Below are positions 12,080 through 23,920 of a stretch of 64,000 nt of DNA, piece by piece. Under the pieces are notes generated by a model that worked only from the letters and a program-made list of their open reading frames with translations, was not told the origin of the DNA and did not search any database. The stretch is from NCBI RefSeq assembly GCF_036898095.1, contig NC_090729.1, forward strand, positions 77,577,390-77,641,389. Direction: 5' to 3'. Every line of letters starts with the position of its first letter. The stretch's first letter is position 1. This DNA is from Palaemon carinicauda (Eukaryota; Arthropoda; Malacostraca; Decapoda; Palaemonidae). The translations under genes and the position numbers were made by a program.

Positions 12080-12740
12080 GTTTTGCGCAATTGGGCAGGA
12101 GAGCGCTCGCGTGCAGGAGAGTGATGGTGCACAATACGATGCTGCGCAGGAAAATATGATTGCACAGGTGAGCGCGGGCGCGCAGTTGAGCACTGGCGAG
12201 CCAGAGTGCTCCAGTGCAGGTGAGCATGGGCGCGCAGGTGAGTGTTGCCAAGCTAGAGAGCGCTGGCGAACCAAATAGTGCTGAAATGCAGGAGAGCGCT
12301 GGTGTGTGCTGGTGCGCAGGCGAGCACTGTTGCGTAGAAGAGTGCTGGTGGTTAGGATAGCGCGGGCGCACAGGAGAAACGGCGCTGCACATGAGGGGGC
12401 TGTAGTATAGGAGAGCGCAGGTGCACAGGGGACTGCTGACGAGTTGGCGAGCGCTGTAGTGCTGGCGAGTGCTGCCGAGCTAGCAAACATTGGTCCTTAG
12501 TAAACAAGGGAGAATGCGCTGGACAGCGCCGGCGGGCAGGAGATCGCTGGGGCATTAGAATGCGCTGGCGAGCAGGTGAGTACTGAGGAATCAAAGGGCG
12601 GTGAAATGCTGGAGAGCACTGATGCGCTGGCGAGTGATGATGCTCTGCAAAAACATTGATGTGCTGGGGGTTGCTGATAAGATGCTGGTGAGCGCTGGTG
12701 CACTAGTTGTCACTGGCGCACTGGAGAGCGTTGGCACGTA
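12080..12740 (-). repeat. Degenerate GCGCTGGYG minisatellite inside DIRS-A gag
   Basis: The plus strand is filled with variants of GAGCGCTGGTGCGCAGG. On the minus strand these read as imperfect repeats of the type SPA-x-QR-SPA or SP-x-LQR in one frame and similar motifs in others. It lies between the N-terminal zinc-finger part and the C-terminal gag part, so it is likely an expanded coding repeat. Unit size is irregular (roughly 9-18 bp). Confidence 0.7.
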
Positions 12741-12894
12741 GCTAAACACTTAGGATGTGCAGCACGAGCAGGCAAGTGATGAATCGGTGACAGGAATGGT
12801 GAAGGCAGGTCAGTAGGTCGGCATGAAGGTTGAACTGGAACCAAGATGTGCCCTTTTGAAGCGCGACCATTCACCAACGGGGATCGCGAACAAT

Positions 12895-13923
12895 TCACAA
12901 TAGATTCCAGGACAAAGTCCGAGGACCAGCTGCAGTGTCGTCAGGAGAAGGCTGAGGAACAGGTGAAGGTTGAGGGCCGGAAGACGACTGAAGTGGAGTC
13001 TCCTTTGCAGGGGACGACTGCGAGGATGAGGCTGAAGATTCAAGAAGGCGCCTTTTCACCGATGGTGAAGGGCCACCCCTAAGGTGAAGCAGAGGATAAG
13101 CTCTGCATCGAAGATGTCCTCTTGAGGCTGGTGGATCAGCAAGCGGACCTTTAGAAGCAGCAGTCCTCCGCAGAGGAGGCTTTATGAGTGAACTCCCCCG
13201 AGGAGGAGAAACACTCGCAGGAGAGACAGAAGAAAGATCAAGTTCCCCCCCCCTCGAAGGATGAGCTGGAATGGGGGGAACAGAGTAGGAAGCAACAGAT
13301 GGAGAGTCTGAAGGTGCAGGGGTGTCGGTAGTTGTTACATAAGATGCCTCAGACATTGCCATGTCAACACACGACAGAGGATCTACCTCCAAAGTCGACG
13401 ACGGATGTGCACTAGCATAACTGATGATAAGGCGCAGCAAGGAGTCCTTGGAGGGCGGACCCAGAAGCTCCAAGGACGACCACATCTATACAAAACGAGA
13501 TAGAGACAAGGCCTCACCCGGGGGGAGAGGTGGGGCCACTTCGCTAGGGGAAGCAACACCATCTCTCTAGAACCAGTGTTGCCCGTTAATTAAAGGGTCT
13601 ACGCTACTCCTCAACGGTCTCCCAGAAGAGACCAAACGAGCAGGAGCTTTGGAGGAAGGTCAGGAAGCGGAAGAAGAAGTCTTGGGTTTTTCCCCTTTCT
13701 AAGAAACCTTCGAAGGAGAAATATCCCGCTTTGACTTCGTCTTCCGCCGTCGCTCAAACCTTTCTCACTGGAAGGCAGACAACTCCCGACACTCGCTACA
13801 CCTGTTACCACTATCACAATGTTGTTGACTTCTGCAAGCGGGACAAAGGGTGTGGCGATCGGTGTCCACGGCTGAGGTGAAGGTTCCGCAGGGCCAACCT
13901 TCGAGACCAGGGCAAATACTCAT
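12895..13923 (-). pseudogene. DIRS-A gag-like N-terminus with Cys cluster
   Basis: ATG at 13921-13923 starts MSICPGLEGWPCG, followed by a cysteine cluster CPAC...C...CSEC (residues about 28-46) that looks like a zinc-binding module. A stop follows LSAFQ. The frame continues with basic, Ser-rich text and more stops, then a Pro/Ser-rich ORF (12895-13485). It is the first coding segment inside the 5' ITR, as expected for gag. The start choice is by position and the absence of an upstream ATG in frame. The protein is not intact. Confidence 0.6.
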
Positions 13924-14039
13924 GGTTCCAGAAGGCAACACATACACACACTAATAAGAGAAAAAGCACAAATAAAAGAATTAAATGGCAGTCCAAATAG
14001 GCGAAGAATGAAGAACGGCATCACCGTACACCATCCGAG

Positions 14040-14213
14040 CCACAAGCAAAGTGAGCTACCACGCCCCCCCCCCCTTACCCCACTAACTAGCGGAATGGGT
14101 AGTTAACCCTCGCTAAAATTTTAATGGCTCGTCCTTCGTCCTTTCAGCTTCGCTAAAAGTAATAATCCCTAATAAATAGCTTAGGTTTGTATTCCAGTTA
14201 CAGAGCAAATTGT
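14040..14213 (-). repeat. DIRS-A left (5') inverted terminal repeat
   Basis: Inverted partner of 8090-8240. Contains CCCACTAACTAGCGGAATGG and ends with TTTGTATTCCAGTTACAGAG, whose complement recurs in the ICR at 8342-8430. Confidence 0.8.
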
Positions 14214-14445
14214 ACTTAATGATAAAATAAATAATCACTTCTAAAGCTGGTAAAATGAATATAAAATCCAGCGTCCACAAGCACAACTGCTTCTCTCTGC
14301 AGTCAATCAAAAAAAAGCATTTGCTCAAGACATTCACCACTGTCCTAAGGTAGCTACGAAATAAACAAACAACCACAATCATACCAACAGTCTTTCTCAC
14401 AATAAACAATCATTACACTAACTACCTCTTGCTCGCTTACACGCC

Positions 14446-14447
<2 letters not shown>

Positions 14448-14516
<69 letters not shown>
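14448..14516. repeat. (CT)n microsatellite
   Basis: About 33 uninterrupted CT units on the plus strand. Confidence 0.98.
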
Positions 14517-14520
<4 letters not shown>

Positions 14521-14756
14521 GATTTGGCAAACAACAATATAAAAAAAGAAATATAATAGAAATTAATCCTCTACAGAGAAAGATTGGTTATACAGTTTAA
14601 TGGAAATAGGCTCATCAAAAAATTTATTCGTAAGCATTTATGATTCATGAGTTACAGGAAATTTCAGCACTTTTTGATATTGGCAGAATATTTCACGTAA
14701 TAATAACACCAGAATTTTTTGCAGTATACCAAGTTGCAAAAAAATAAATAAAACAA

Positions 14757-14803
<47 letters not shown>
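14757..14803. repeat. (ATT)n microsatellite at LINE 3' end
   Basis: About 15 ATT units, equivalent to (AAT)n on the LINE sense strand. The LINE 3' sequence (AGCTACAACC... reverse-complemented) abuts it directly. Confidence 0.93.
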
Positions 14804-14804
<1 letters not shown>

Positions 14805-15029
14805 CATTATCTAAGCTACAACCATATTTGGAAAAGAAAGATGCTATAAGCCTAAGAGTTTCAACAGGGAAAAATATCCCAGTGAAGAAAAGAAATAAGG
14901 AAATATATAAACTATAGGAGAAGTAATGAGCAACTAAAATAAAATATTTTACGAACAAAAAGAACATTGAAACAGATATTTCATGTATTTAAACTATAAA
15001 AAGAGACTTATATTAACCTGTTCAACATA

Positions 15030-17347
15030 AAAACATTTGTTGCATGTGTGAAATTTTGAAGTTCTACAGTTTCAACTGCCCGGTTAGGAAGATCATTGCA
15101 CAACTTGGTCACAGCTAGAATAAAACTTCTTAAATACTGTGTAGTTTGGATTCTTATGATGGAGAAGGCATGCCTATTAAAATTAACTGCATACCTAGTA
15201 TTACGAACAGGATGTTATTGTCAGAGATAGTCAGAATTATGAAAAATCTCATGCAACATACATAAGGAACTAATTGAGCGACGGCGCCAGAGATAGATAT
15301 CTATATCAGGAGTAAGAAATTTAATAGACCATAACTTCCTGTCCAACAAATAAAGATGAGAATCGGTAGCTGAAGACCAGACTGGAGATCAATACTCAAA
15401 ACAAGGTAAAATGAAAGAATTAAAACACTTCTGAATAGATTTTCTCAACAAACCAATATTTTGTGCAATTCAAAAAGAGACAGACCTAATGTGTTTCTCA
15501 AAAGTAAATCACACCTAAAATTCAGAGATTAGGCAACCCATGATCTACACTCAGGAGATGGAATTGATGTAAAGAGAGTAGCTTCATCTCCATATGCAAC
15601 AAGCTTGTTTTCTAGGCCACACCGCAGGTCATATGTGTATAGTATGAATAATAATGGGACAAGAACACTACCCTGAGGAACACCAGATATCACATCCCTA
15701 TACTCTCTATGGTGCCCATCAACAACAACTCTTGGTAAACTATTCCTTAAAAATTCAATAATGATGCTAAGAAAAGATCCACCTACTCCCAACTGTTTGA
15801 GTTTGAAAAAAAAGGCCTCATGATTAACGTGGTCAAGGCCAATCATACGAACTCCCTGACCATAATCAAGGGATTTTTGTACAGTATTGGAGATTGCAAG
15901 AGAGCCATTATCAGCTCCAAAGCCTTTACAAAAGCCATATTGCAAACTAGAGAACAGATGATTACCTTCAGCAAAGCTATTTAGACATTTTGCCAAAAGA
16001 CATTTAAAAACTTTAGATAATATGGGAGTTATGGACGTTGGGCAGTAATCAATTAGACTTGAGCTACCACAAAAGCATTTACATAAGAGAGTTACATTAC
16101 CGATTCTTCAACAAGTACTAAAAGAACCTCTTCCTGCTAACTTGTGCAAAAAAAAGATAACTTTAGAACTAAGAAATCTGCAGTCTTCATAAAAAAAAGA
16201 GGAAAAATACCATTTAGATCTAAACCACCATAAGCATCAAGGTCTATCAAGAGAGTTTCAATTTCGCGAGATCAAAAGGCTAAACATGTTATTTTAGTCT
16301 CAGAAAAATAAGAATGAGGAAGATCAAGAGTCTCATTACTCTGCCCTTTTCTTTGGGCAGTGAGTGTCAGAGCCATCTGGTTTAAGTAAAGTACAAACTG
16401 TTGCTTCTACACCAAAGATTGCAGATTTAAGGGTAGCCCACCACTTACATTCCTTTGCTGTACCACAAAGGGTCCTTTTTATGGTTAAATTGTATTCTTT
16501 TTCAGTTGTAGCATAAACTGTCTCAGTAAAAGCTCTAAACAGACTATAGTTATTCCAAGTCAAATCTGTTACCCTTCCAAAGGTGATAGGCTTCCTGCTC
16601 CTCCAAATAAGCACGTCTACAATCGTCATTGAACCAGGGATTGTCTTTCACGCGGTACCTTAGCACACGAGAAGTGATACACCTATCAATTATGTTGACT
16701 AGATTCTCACTCAAATAAACAAGAGGCTCAACACTTATACAATTATGACCAATTCCAGCACAAAAGATCACTCAAAATGCCAATCCAGTCTGCTTGAGAT
16801 TTTTTTATAAATCTTACATGAGTATGACACATCCGAGACAGGCTGCTCAGTCTTCACCCCTAATGAAATCAAGGCATGATCAGATTTCAAAACTGGAAAA
16901 CAAACCTTACTTGTTATAACGCCAGGGGAGTCGGTGCATACAAGGTCGAAGCAGTTACCAGACCTATGAGTAGCTTCAATTATGATTTCCTCACAGCCTG
17001 ATTCAAAGCAAAGTCCAAAGCTCTTAAGCTATAGTGAAATCATCAACAAAAACAAAAGAGGCCTTTCTATCATCTAGTATCTTAGACATAATGGCAAGAA
17101 AACATTCAAACATAGAATCCTCCTTGTCTGAATTCTGATAGATCAAGCACATATGCCTACCACAAACTTTTATTACATGACTCTCATGACATCCACATTC
17201 ATAGCAGGACTTATGAGAAGAAGGGGACTCAGTTCTAATATACACCACCATTCCCCTAGCCCTAGGAACTACATCCTGTTTTAAAATTATTGGCTTCTTT
17301 AAACCAGTATTAAAGAGCTCAGATGAATTCCTCATATCAGAAACCAA
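15030..17347 (-). pseudogene. LINE ORF2: endonuclease plus reverse transcriptase
   Basis: From right to left: an APE-type endonuclease part (17024-17347; RGMVVYIRT, HMCLIYQNSD, FVFVDDFTIA), its C-terminal SGNCFDLVCTDS and KSDHALISLG (about 16840-16950), a linker (16336-16771), then RT. RT shows LQYGFCKGFGADNG, VRMIGLDHVNHEAF, ISGVPQGSVL and LVAYGDEATLF. The last should be the (F/Y)xDD box, so YGDE at about 15581-15594 has lost one Asp. C-terminal text (CFNSFILPCFEYWSPVW, LWRRRSISSLC, NDLPNRAVETVEL) continues to about 15030. Frameshifts at about 15530 and 16330, plus stops, make it a pseudogene. Clade Jockey/CR1-like is an inference. Confidence 0.82.
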
Positions 17348-17766
17348 AGCTTAGATAAAATGTCAGATAAACTGGTCATCATGGCAAAGCCGATACACCA
17401 TGCAAGGCTAGAGGGTCTAGGATAGCCACTTCAACTGAAGGGAGGAAAATAAGGATGGTTTTGAAAAAGATAAAGACACTGATAAGGAAAAGGTAACCTC
17501 TCGATTAACTACCAGGCATCCATGTCCCTTCTATTAAGTCTGCCCAACATATTAAAAAAACAAGAGGTAAAAAATATAGAATAGAATAGTGTGCCCGAGT
17601 GTAACCTCAAGCAAGAGAACTCTAACCTACGACAGTGGAAGACCATGGTACGGAGGCTATGGCACTACCCAAGACTAGAGAACAACGGTTTGATTTCGGA
17701 GTGTCCTTCTCTTCGAAGAGCTGCTTATCATAGCTAAAGTAAAAAAAAGTAGCCACTGAGCAATTA

Positions 17767-18670
17767 AGGCCGATTCACACGACCCGTTTTCTTTTCAACA
17801 GGTAGGTCGACATCTAAGGGGCGTCTAGCTTTCTTACGTGTATTCAAATGTATCTGTTCACACGGCCTGTTAGGTCGTCAGCCGTCCGAGACGGCTTAGC
17901 TTTCTTCCCAAGAAATCCCAGCCGGTTTGACAGCCGTTTGACACCCAACCAACGGGTAGATAATGCTTCGTGTGAACGAAGACCCGCATCGTACCCGTTT
18001 GTTTCATGGCCTATAACATCGACTTCTTCTTATAGACTCATAGAGTGTACAGTTAGTTTACTGTCGATAGTTGACACCATGGATGAGAGGTTAATTAAAC
18101 TTGTTTGAGGGTATGAGGAGTTGTTTGACACGATAAAGATAAAGAATTTTTTTTATGAAGTAACAAAACTGGTTTTCAGAGATGAGAGTAAGGATTACTT
18201 TTTGTTTTAACAAAGTTTCATCTGTATTGTGAATCATTTACCTTAATGAAATTCTTTCATTGTTTGCATTTTTTTACCTTAAGCAAACTGCAAGTCTTAC
18301 ATTTGGAGATATGGCTTCTTGGCAATTTGTGTTCTTCCTGGGTAGGCCCATTTCAATGTTTTTTAGCAAACAAATAAACTTTACTTTTGACAATCTGAAA
18401 TACTGATAAATTCTCACCTCACAATCTGCCAGTTCTTTATGTAGTGTCCCGAACTCTCCTTCCCTCCCTCTTTCTTTTCTTTAATGACTCATGTACCAAT
18501 ATCCTTTCCCTTTTTCGTCGAAATCTCTCTTCCTCCTCTTCTAGTAGAAGAACAATTGCCGTCAAATTTCTAATGCTGAGAGAATTATCTCCCATGATCC
18601 TCACGTGACAGAATCGAAGTAAACAATGAAAACCTGCTTGTCGGAAAAAAACGGGTCGTGTGAATCGGCC
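17767..18670. mobile_element. PIF/Harbinger-like DNA transposon, non-autonomous (904 bp)
   Basis: Terminal inverted repeats (A)GGCCGATTCACACGACCCG (17767-17786) and CGGGTCGTGTGAATCGGCC (18652-18670) are perfect over about 19 bp. The element is flanked by TTA on both sides (17764-17766 and 18671-18673), matching the 3-bp TWA target duplication of PIF/Harbinger elements. It interrupts the LINE 5' region. No transposase with DDE is present. A short relic at 18079-18210 resembles the start of a MADF/Myb-like accessory protein. Confidence 0.8.
18079..18210 (+). pseudogene. Relic of a MADF/Myb-SANT-like accessory ORF
   Basis: ATG at 18079 begins MDERLIKLV, followed by an in-frame TGA and GYEELFDTIK. 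The pattern (L)I-x-LV-x-x-Y-x-x-LFD resembles the first helix of MADF-type DNA-binding domains, the kind of second protein carried by PIF/Harbinger transposons. Only about 40 codons are readable before the frame is lost. Identification is tentative. Confidence 0.35.
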
Positions 18671-18915
18671 TTATAGTGCCGTAGTTAATCTCTTGAGTGA
18701 AGAAGAGTTGTTTGGTAATCTCAGTGCTCTCGAATGTATGAGGACACAGGAGAATATATAAAAAATAGGCCAGACTATTCTGTGTACGCGTAGGCAAAGG
18801 AAAAATAAGCCGTAACCAGAGAAGGTCCCAATGTAGTACTGTCTGGCCAGTCAAAGGACCCATTAATTCTCTAGCGGTAGTATCTCAATGGGTTGCTGGT
18901 GCCTTGGCCAACCTA

Positions 18916-19586
18916 CTGCCAGTAGATGTGAAGAGAGTTTAAAGATGTTCCAACGGAGAACCTTTCTTTGGCATGCAGTGTACCGTATCATTCTCAATGA
19001 TGTTATCTTTTTATGTAATGCGTACTCATTGACGACCTCCCTTCACTTCTGTGCAGCATTTTTCTTTTTCTTTTTGAAATTTAAACTATTCCTAAGAAGA
19101 CAACGCATGACAGCATTGTCCCATAGACGTTTACCGTGAACAAGTGAGGGGAAGCAGGCACCCATCAAGCTTGGTGTTGTGACCTTTGAATTCCTCCAAG
19201 CTTGAATAACTGCTGAACTTTTTCCTTCACGTTTATTCTTAGTGGCTCAGATTTGCAAGGTCAAATGAGGGGGACCAAATTCCCGCGGTATATACTGTGG
19301 TGCTTCAGGAGGTTCTTCTTGAATGCAGTTTCATTCACAACCAACTACGTTTACGTGGAAACCCTGGGAGAGGAGAGGAGAGGAGAGGCCCCTTATGGTG
19401 AACACTTTTCTGAAATTCTTCTCACGCGTAACAAAGGTTTGTCAAGGAAAAAAAAAACTAAAACAGTTCCTTTTCAACCGATGAAAATTTGGTTCTTTGA
19501 ATAATACGTATCATCCTTCCATTTGTGTGGATTGCTATTTTCCATGTCTCTTTGAGCTAATACGTTAAAGAAATATTTCTTGTTCG

Positions 19587-19589
<3 letters not shown>
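18916..19589. other. Unassigned sequence
   Basis: Two 83-codon plus-strand ORFs (18888-19139, 19253-19504) lack recognisable domains, and their composition looks random. GAGAG-rich text at 19370-19388 is minor. I do not support a gene here. Confidence 0.4.

Positions 19590-19643
<54 letters not shown>
19590..19643. repeat. (CT)n microsatellite
   Basis: About 27 CT units. A (GA)n tract of similar length follows 72 bp later, so the two can pair as a long hairpin. Confidence 0.97.
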
Positions 19644-19644
<1 letters not shown>

Positions 19645-19713
19645 ACATTATTAATGGGCCATTTCAGACAATATTTCTGTAATGCTATAGTATTAATAAA
19701 TCATAAGAACTGC

Positions 19714-19715
<2 letters not shown>

Positions 19716-19772
<57 letters not shown>
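19716..19772. repeat. (GA)n microsatellite
   Basis: About 28 GA units, complementary to the (CT)n tract at 19590-19643. Confidence 0.97.
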
Positions 19773-19776
<4 letters not shown>

Positions 19777-21457
19777 CTGAGTGAGGATACCTTAACGTGG
19801 TAAAAGGATTTGCGTATGACCATGATCAGCAAAGCTGTATTGGCCAAGGCTACACAAACTAGGTTGGTTTGCTGTGAACGATCAGACGAAAAGATCCCAC
19901 CATCACCAATCTGCACTTGCTAGTGTGATGATGAAAACTGGCCAAACCCTAGACACGAATTGACATGTCTGAGGCCTTTGTCTTGTAGTGGACTAGAAAC
20001 GATTGCATTGTCGTTGGTGACATTTACGCAAGTAATTCGTCTTAATATTGGAGTCGTTATCTGATCAAAGGTAAAATGACATTTGTACAGAAAAATTGTA
20101 TACGACAAGTAGATAATATATGGTGCTTCATAGCAATAGTTTTGCAAAGAATCGTTAACAGTTGAGAAAATAAAGTAATTTATCTTAAATGAACAGAAGG
20201 ACACCTCTTGCAAGATTCCAGTAATACTAGATGAATCATGGTCCCCCAATTGAATTGAATTTTAGAAAACTTTCATAAGTGACGACGGTACATGGACTAC
20301 CTAGAAAGGTCAGGCCTACAAATACGTAGCTATCTTTTCTAGTGGCGTTTGTCTCAGCCTTAGTAACACAGATGACGCTTTTTGGACTCGTTGTATCCTA
20401 ATAACGTTTCTTTGAAGGAATCATTGACTAGCTTATTTATCACGAGATAATACTGAGAGATTTATAGGGAAATAAATAAAAAAAGCAAAAGAAAAGATTT
20501 ACCATGCCATAGCCCGTCCAATTAACAGAGAGAAAGCTTCAATGTTTACAAGCTAGTCACTCGGGTTTAGAAAACAAAATACAACTATAAATTTCAAGTG
20601 TAAGCAAATGATGAAAGTGTGCAAATCCTGCGTTTTGGCCTAAGTATAGTGAAAAGGGTAACAATAAGGAAGTTAATAGCATATTCACTGTTAAATGTTT
20701 CAAGTAAATTTCCCAATTATGTTTAATATGTCTGTCAAATGACTTTTTTAAATCAAGTCATTCTATAGTGGTCATGAATAGGACTTTACCAGTTAAGTAG
20801 TTAGGAACATTTGAAAAGCATAATTACAGAAAAGAATAAAGCAAACCTTGTCAATAACGGTAAAACAGTAATTGAGGGGATACATTAAAGCAAATACATG
20901 GGCTTCCACAAACCTGTGTTCAGTAAATAGGGATTAGCCACCAACCCTTAATAGCCATGTTGGGCAACACCACAAACAATTGAACACATCCTACTACGAG
21001 AGTGCCCACTAGGCCCTTATTGCTCAGATCAAACCATCAGAGAGGCAAATAACTCCCTTCTGTGGGTTCGACATTGGACCGATAAGATATGATATGGTGG
21101 TGTTCAGTAGATATTTGATCTTGGAAAGATGAGAAGTACAACATAGAGTTCAAGGCTTAGACAGAACTTGCTAATCCAAAATAGCATGAAATTCGGAGCC
21201 TACCTGCAGGCTATGAAAAATATTGCACGATGCACATTAGCAGTTTAAGAAGAATTTGAGCCTGTTTAGATTAAATATAATTGTTATCATGATTATAATT
21301 CAAAATCTCCAAACATTTTTATGGAAGAAAGTACAGGATCACTATTAGCTTGCGAAATCAGAGACTAACAAATAGATAACTATCAAGTAGTTCGGTATTT
21401 GAATGAATTCTTCGGGTAGATTTAAGCTCAGGAGTATTGCCATCAGTGGAGTTTTAC
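19773..21457. other. Unassigned AT-rich sequence
   Basis: No ORF above 110 codons, no TIR or LTR and no RNA gene recognised. The minus-strand ORF at 19920-20249 shows no family signature. Confidence 0.4.
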
Positions 21458-21482
21458 AAAAAAAAAAAAAAAAAAAAAAAAA
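21458..21482 (+). repeat. Poly(A) run
   Basis: About 25 consecutive A. It might be the tail of a retrotransposed sequence, but I recognise nothing upstream and no target duplication was found. Confidence 0.9.
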
Positions 21483-21841
21483 GTAACGAAAGACTCTGGG
21501 TATTTATAAAAGACGTAGCGTCATTCCACATCAACAGAATCTGCACGTTGATGCTCGGAAAAGCACATGCTGAGCGGGGCTGAATAACTTACAATATTTC
21601 TATAGTCTGAATGATAATTGTTAGTGCTGGGCCCCGAAAGGTGAAAACGCAACTTTGGATAATATTGCTTCCTTGATGAAGTTCTAGCGCTATATTTTTC
21701 ACATTCAGAAAATAGTACAATACTTCAACAGTGGTATAGCAAAGGTTCTGGTATGAAGGGGGTAAACCATCATATATGATTTTCCAATCAGAATTTGATA
21801 ACTTTTATACATTAAATATGTATGTATGAGGGGCGTACCGG

Positions 21842-22170
21842 ATTATTTTAGGACGAATATTTTTTTAATTGATGAAAATTATTAAATTCACCAAAAGTCA
21901 TCTGTGGCATCATATCTATCACAATGACAATTTTTTATGGCAAAACATTAAGAAATAACGGAGATATGACGAATTTAAAAACCAGACTCCATCGGTTTTA
22001 ACAAAATGTGGGTGGTGTAGACCTTAGATTTAACCTTGACCTTCTTATTTTAGGACGAATAGTTTTTAAATTAACGAAAATGAGTCAATTCAACAAAATT
22101 CATATATAGCATCCTATCGATCATTACAACTTAATTTTTATGTATTTTTACCTCTGACACATCTCATGCA
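21842..22170 (+). repeat. Degenerate two-copy ~205-bp tandem repeat
   Basis: TTATTTTAGGACGAATA recurs at about 21842 and 22046, each followed by the same order of words (AATT-GAAAAT-ATTCA-CAAAA-CAT-GCATC-TATC-ATCA-CAA). Divergence is high. No function is assigned. Confidence 0.6.
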
Positions 22171-23477
22171 ATGAATACGATACATTATTCCCGGAAATGA
22201 ATACTCTATTGAACCTAGAATCCACAGAATTCCTCATTTTTGGGAGAGAATAACTATAATTAGAGTAGTATCATCTCCATAATGTAGGCCTGTAGGCCTA
22301 ACCTTTATTAATTCGACAACAAAATTAATTTTATTTTTATAAAGGATAAACAAAAAAAGGTTTCATTAAGTTCCTCTGAGATATTCCTATAATAAATGTA
22401 TAGGTTCAGCAATAATAACCAGCTGTTAGTTACGTCAGAATTTGGTGAATAAGGTCAATTTCGTCATCTACAGCAACTTGCGTTTTCTTTTTTTTCACTT
22501 ATAAAGGTCTATTGGTTTTCTTATTAAAGGGCATCGCTAAAATTAATTTGAATACGTTTAGACTGGTTGAAACCATTTAAACCACAAGTATTTCATTTAT
22601 TTCTTGTAAGCTCACTGACAGTCAGTAATCAATTAAGCAACTACAGTAGATGGTATTTACTTTTGGAAGGGCTTAGAGATCAAATTTTCGAAGTCAGTTT
22701 CATGCATTTCATAGCGCAATATAAAATGGGGGAAATGCAGAATAGCCAAAGCTTTTCTGGATATCAGTTGTAACATGATATTTTAAAACTAAACTTCATT
22801 TGATTGCACCATGTAACAATATCACCAATCTTCATACCATAACGTCCTTATCATGAGCAAATCAATTTCCAAGAATATCTTATCGGAATATGAAACATAC
22901 GTAGCCTGCATACCAGTAGAGAAGGTGTAGAGATGGCAAAATAGCTATTTTGCTTTCAATATCAACATACGAACTAAAGTATTAGTGTTTTCAGCATTTG
23001 GGAAATTAGATAAACCAAAATATTCCTAGTTGAGAATTGTGTTGTTATAAAATCTTCATGAGAGAGGTCTACAAATGAAGATTCATGTAGACAAATTAAC
23101 AATCTCACTCAACTCGATTCTGTTAAAATAGCAAACGTTTTTTTAATGTTTTTTTTTTTTACTTTAAATGATTAATATCTCCATTTAACACATCAGCATA
23201 CGTGAAAATGCATCAAGGACTGGATCTCTTGGCATAATTTCGGTTGTGTTTAACCCATTTTGGACTGAGTTTTAGAATGATGTTATGGGTCCTATTCACA
23301 AAGATCTAGCAAATGTCGAGAGTTGACTCGGCTGCTCTAAATTCATGCTGCTAAAACCAAGATTCTTCTATTCCTGGCTATATGGTGGTTGCTGTTACCT
23401 TGGTCTGAGGGAATCATGCCAGGATCACAATTTAAAACAGTAAAATTCACCATAGACTTTTAGTTTAAGGCAGACAC
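22171..23477. other. Unassigned AT-rich sequence
   Basis: No recognisable gene. It directly precedes the TATA-box candidate, so it could hold regulatory DNA for the ORF at 23535, but no specific site is supported. Confidence 0.35.
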
Positions 23478-23488
23478 TATATAAATAT
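23478..23488 (+). promoter_or_regulatory. Possible TATA box
   Basis: CTATATAAATA lies about 50 bp upstream of the ATG of the ORF at 23535, which would put a start site near 23508-23515. In AT-rich DNA such a match is common by chance. Confidence 0.3.
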
Positions 23489-23534
23489 ATGCGCTCTCAC
23501 GTAGGCCTACACAAAAGGTTCTTACTTAACGATA

Positions 23535-23854
23535 ATGTTGATGCTTGTGCTATGGGGGTGGGGGTCGGCTGGATGCAAACACCTGTTAAGTACAACGTTC
23601 ATGTTATTCCTGCTCTTCACTGGTTATCTCTCGGGTTACGTAGTTTTCGCTAACGAACCTGAACATAAAAAGACGAGTTTACTCGAAGACAGGATCGCCA
23701 AACAGATATGGACTGCAGAACTGGAGCTTTTCCCTACATTTGCTCTCACTACCACAAGCACCCGTACCTCACGACCCAGCAATCTTCACTACTTTCAACA
23801 ATCTGATGTGATCAATACTCGGGTTCCCCCAGCTGCCTCTCTCACTTTCCAAGC

Positions 23855-23920
<66 letters not shown>

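Larger units (their letters stand above)
8090..14213 (-). mobile_element. DIRS-like retrotransposon, family A (recombinase-less copy)
   Basis: The element has inverted terminal repeats: about 8090-8240 matches the reverse complement of about 14040-14213. Landmarks are AGCTATTTATTAGGG and TTAACTACCCATTCCGCTAG. A third block at 8342-8430 contains the complements of both outer ends (GTTTGTATCATTAGGAAAAA next to TAACTGGAATACAAACC), as expected for a DIRS internal complementary region. Between them the minus strand encodes a gag-like protein, RT and part of RNase H, then only about 300 bp of non-coding DNA before the ICR. No tyrosine recombinase is found, so this copy looks internally deleted. Confidence 0.85.
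14757..18915 (-). mobile_element. Jockey-like LINE, nearly full length, interrupted by a DNA transposon
   Basis: The minus strand carries endonuclease, RT and a C-terminal domain, ending in a non-coding tail that finishes in an (ATT)n microsatellite, a common way for arthropod LINEs to end. The 5' non-coding part continues from 17350 to 17763, is interrupted by a 904-bp TIR element, and resumes at 18674 to about 18915. There CAATTA and TTATAGTGCC rejoin once one TTA is removed. The 5' end is placed approximately where recognisable text stops. Confidence 0.75.

Noticed and set aside
12015..12703. Several overlapping ORFs around 12.0-12.7 kb
   Set aside because: All frames stay open because of the degenerate repeat. 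At most one (minus strand) is part of gag.
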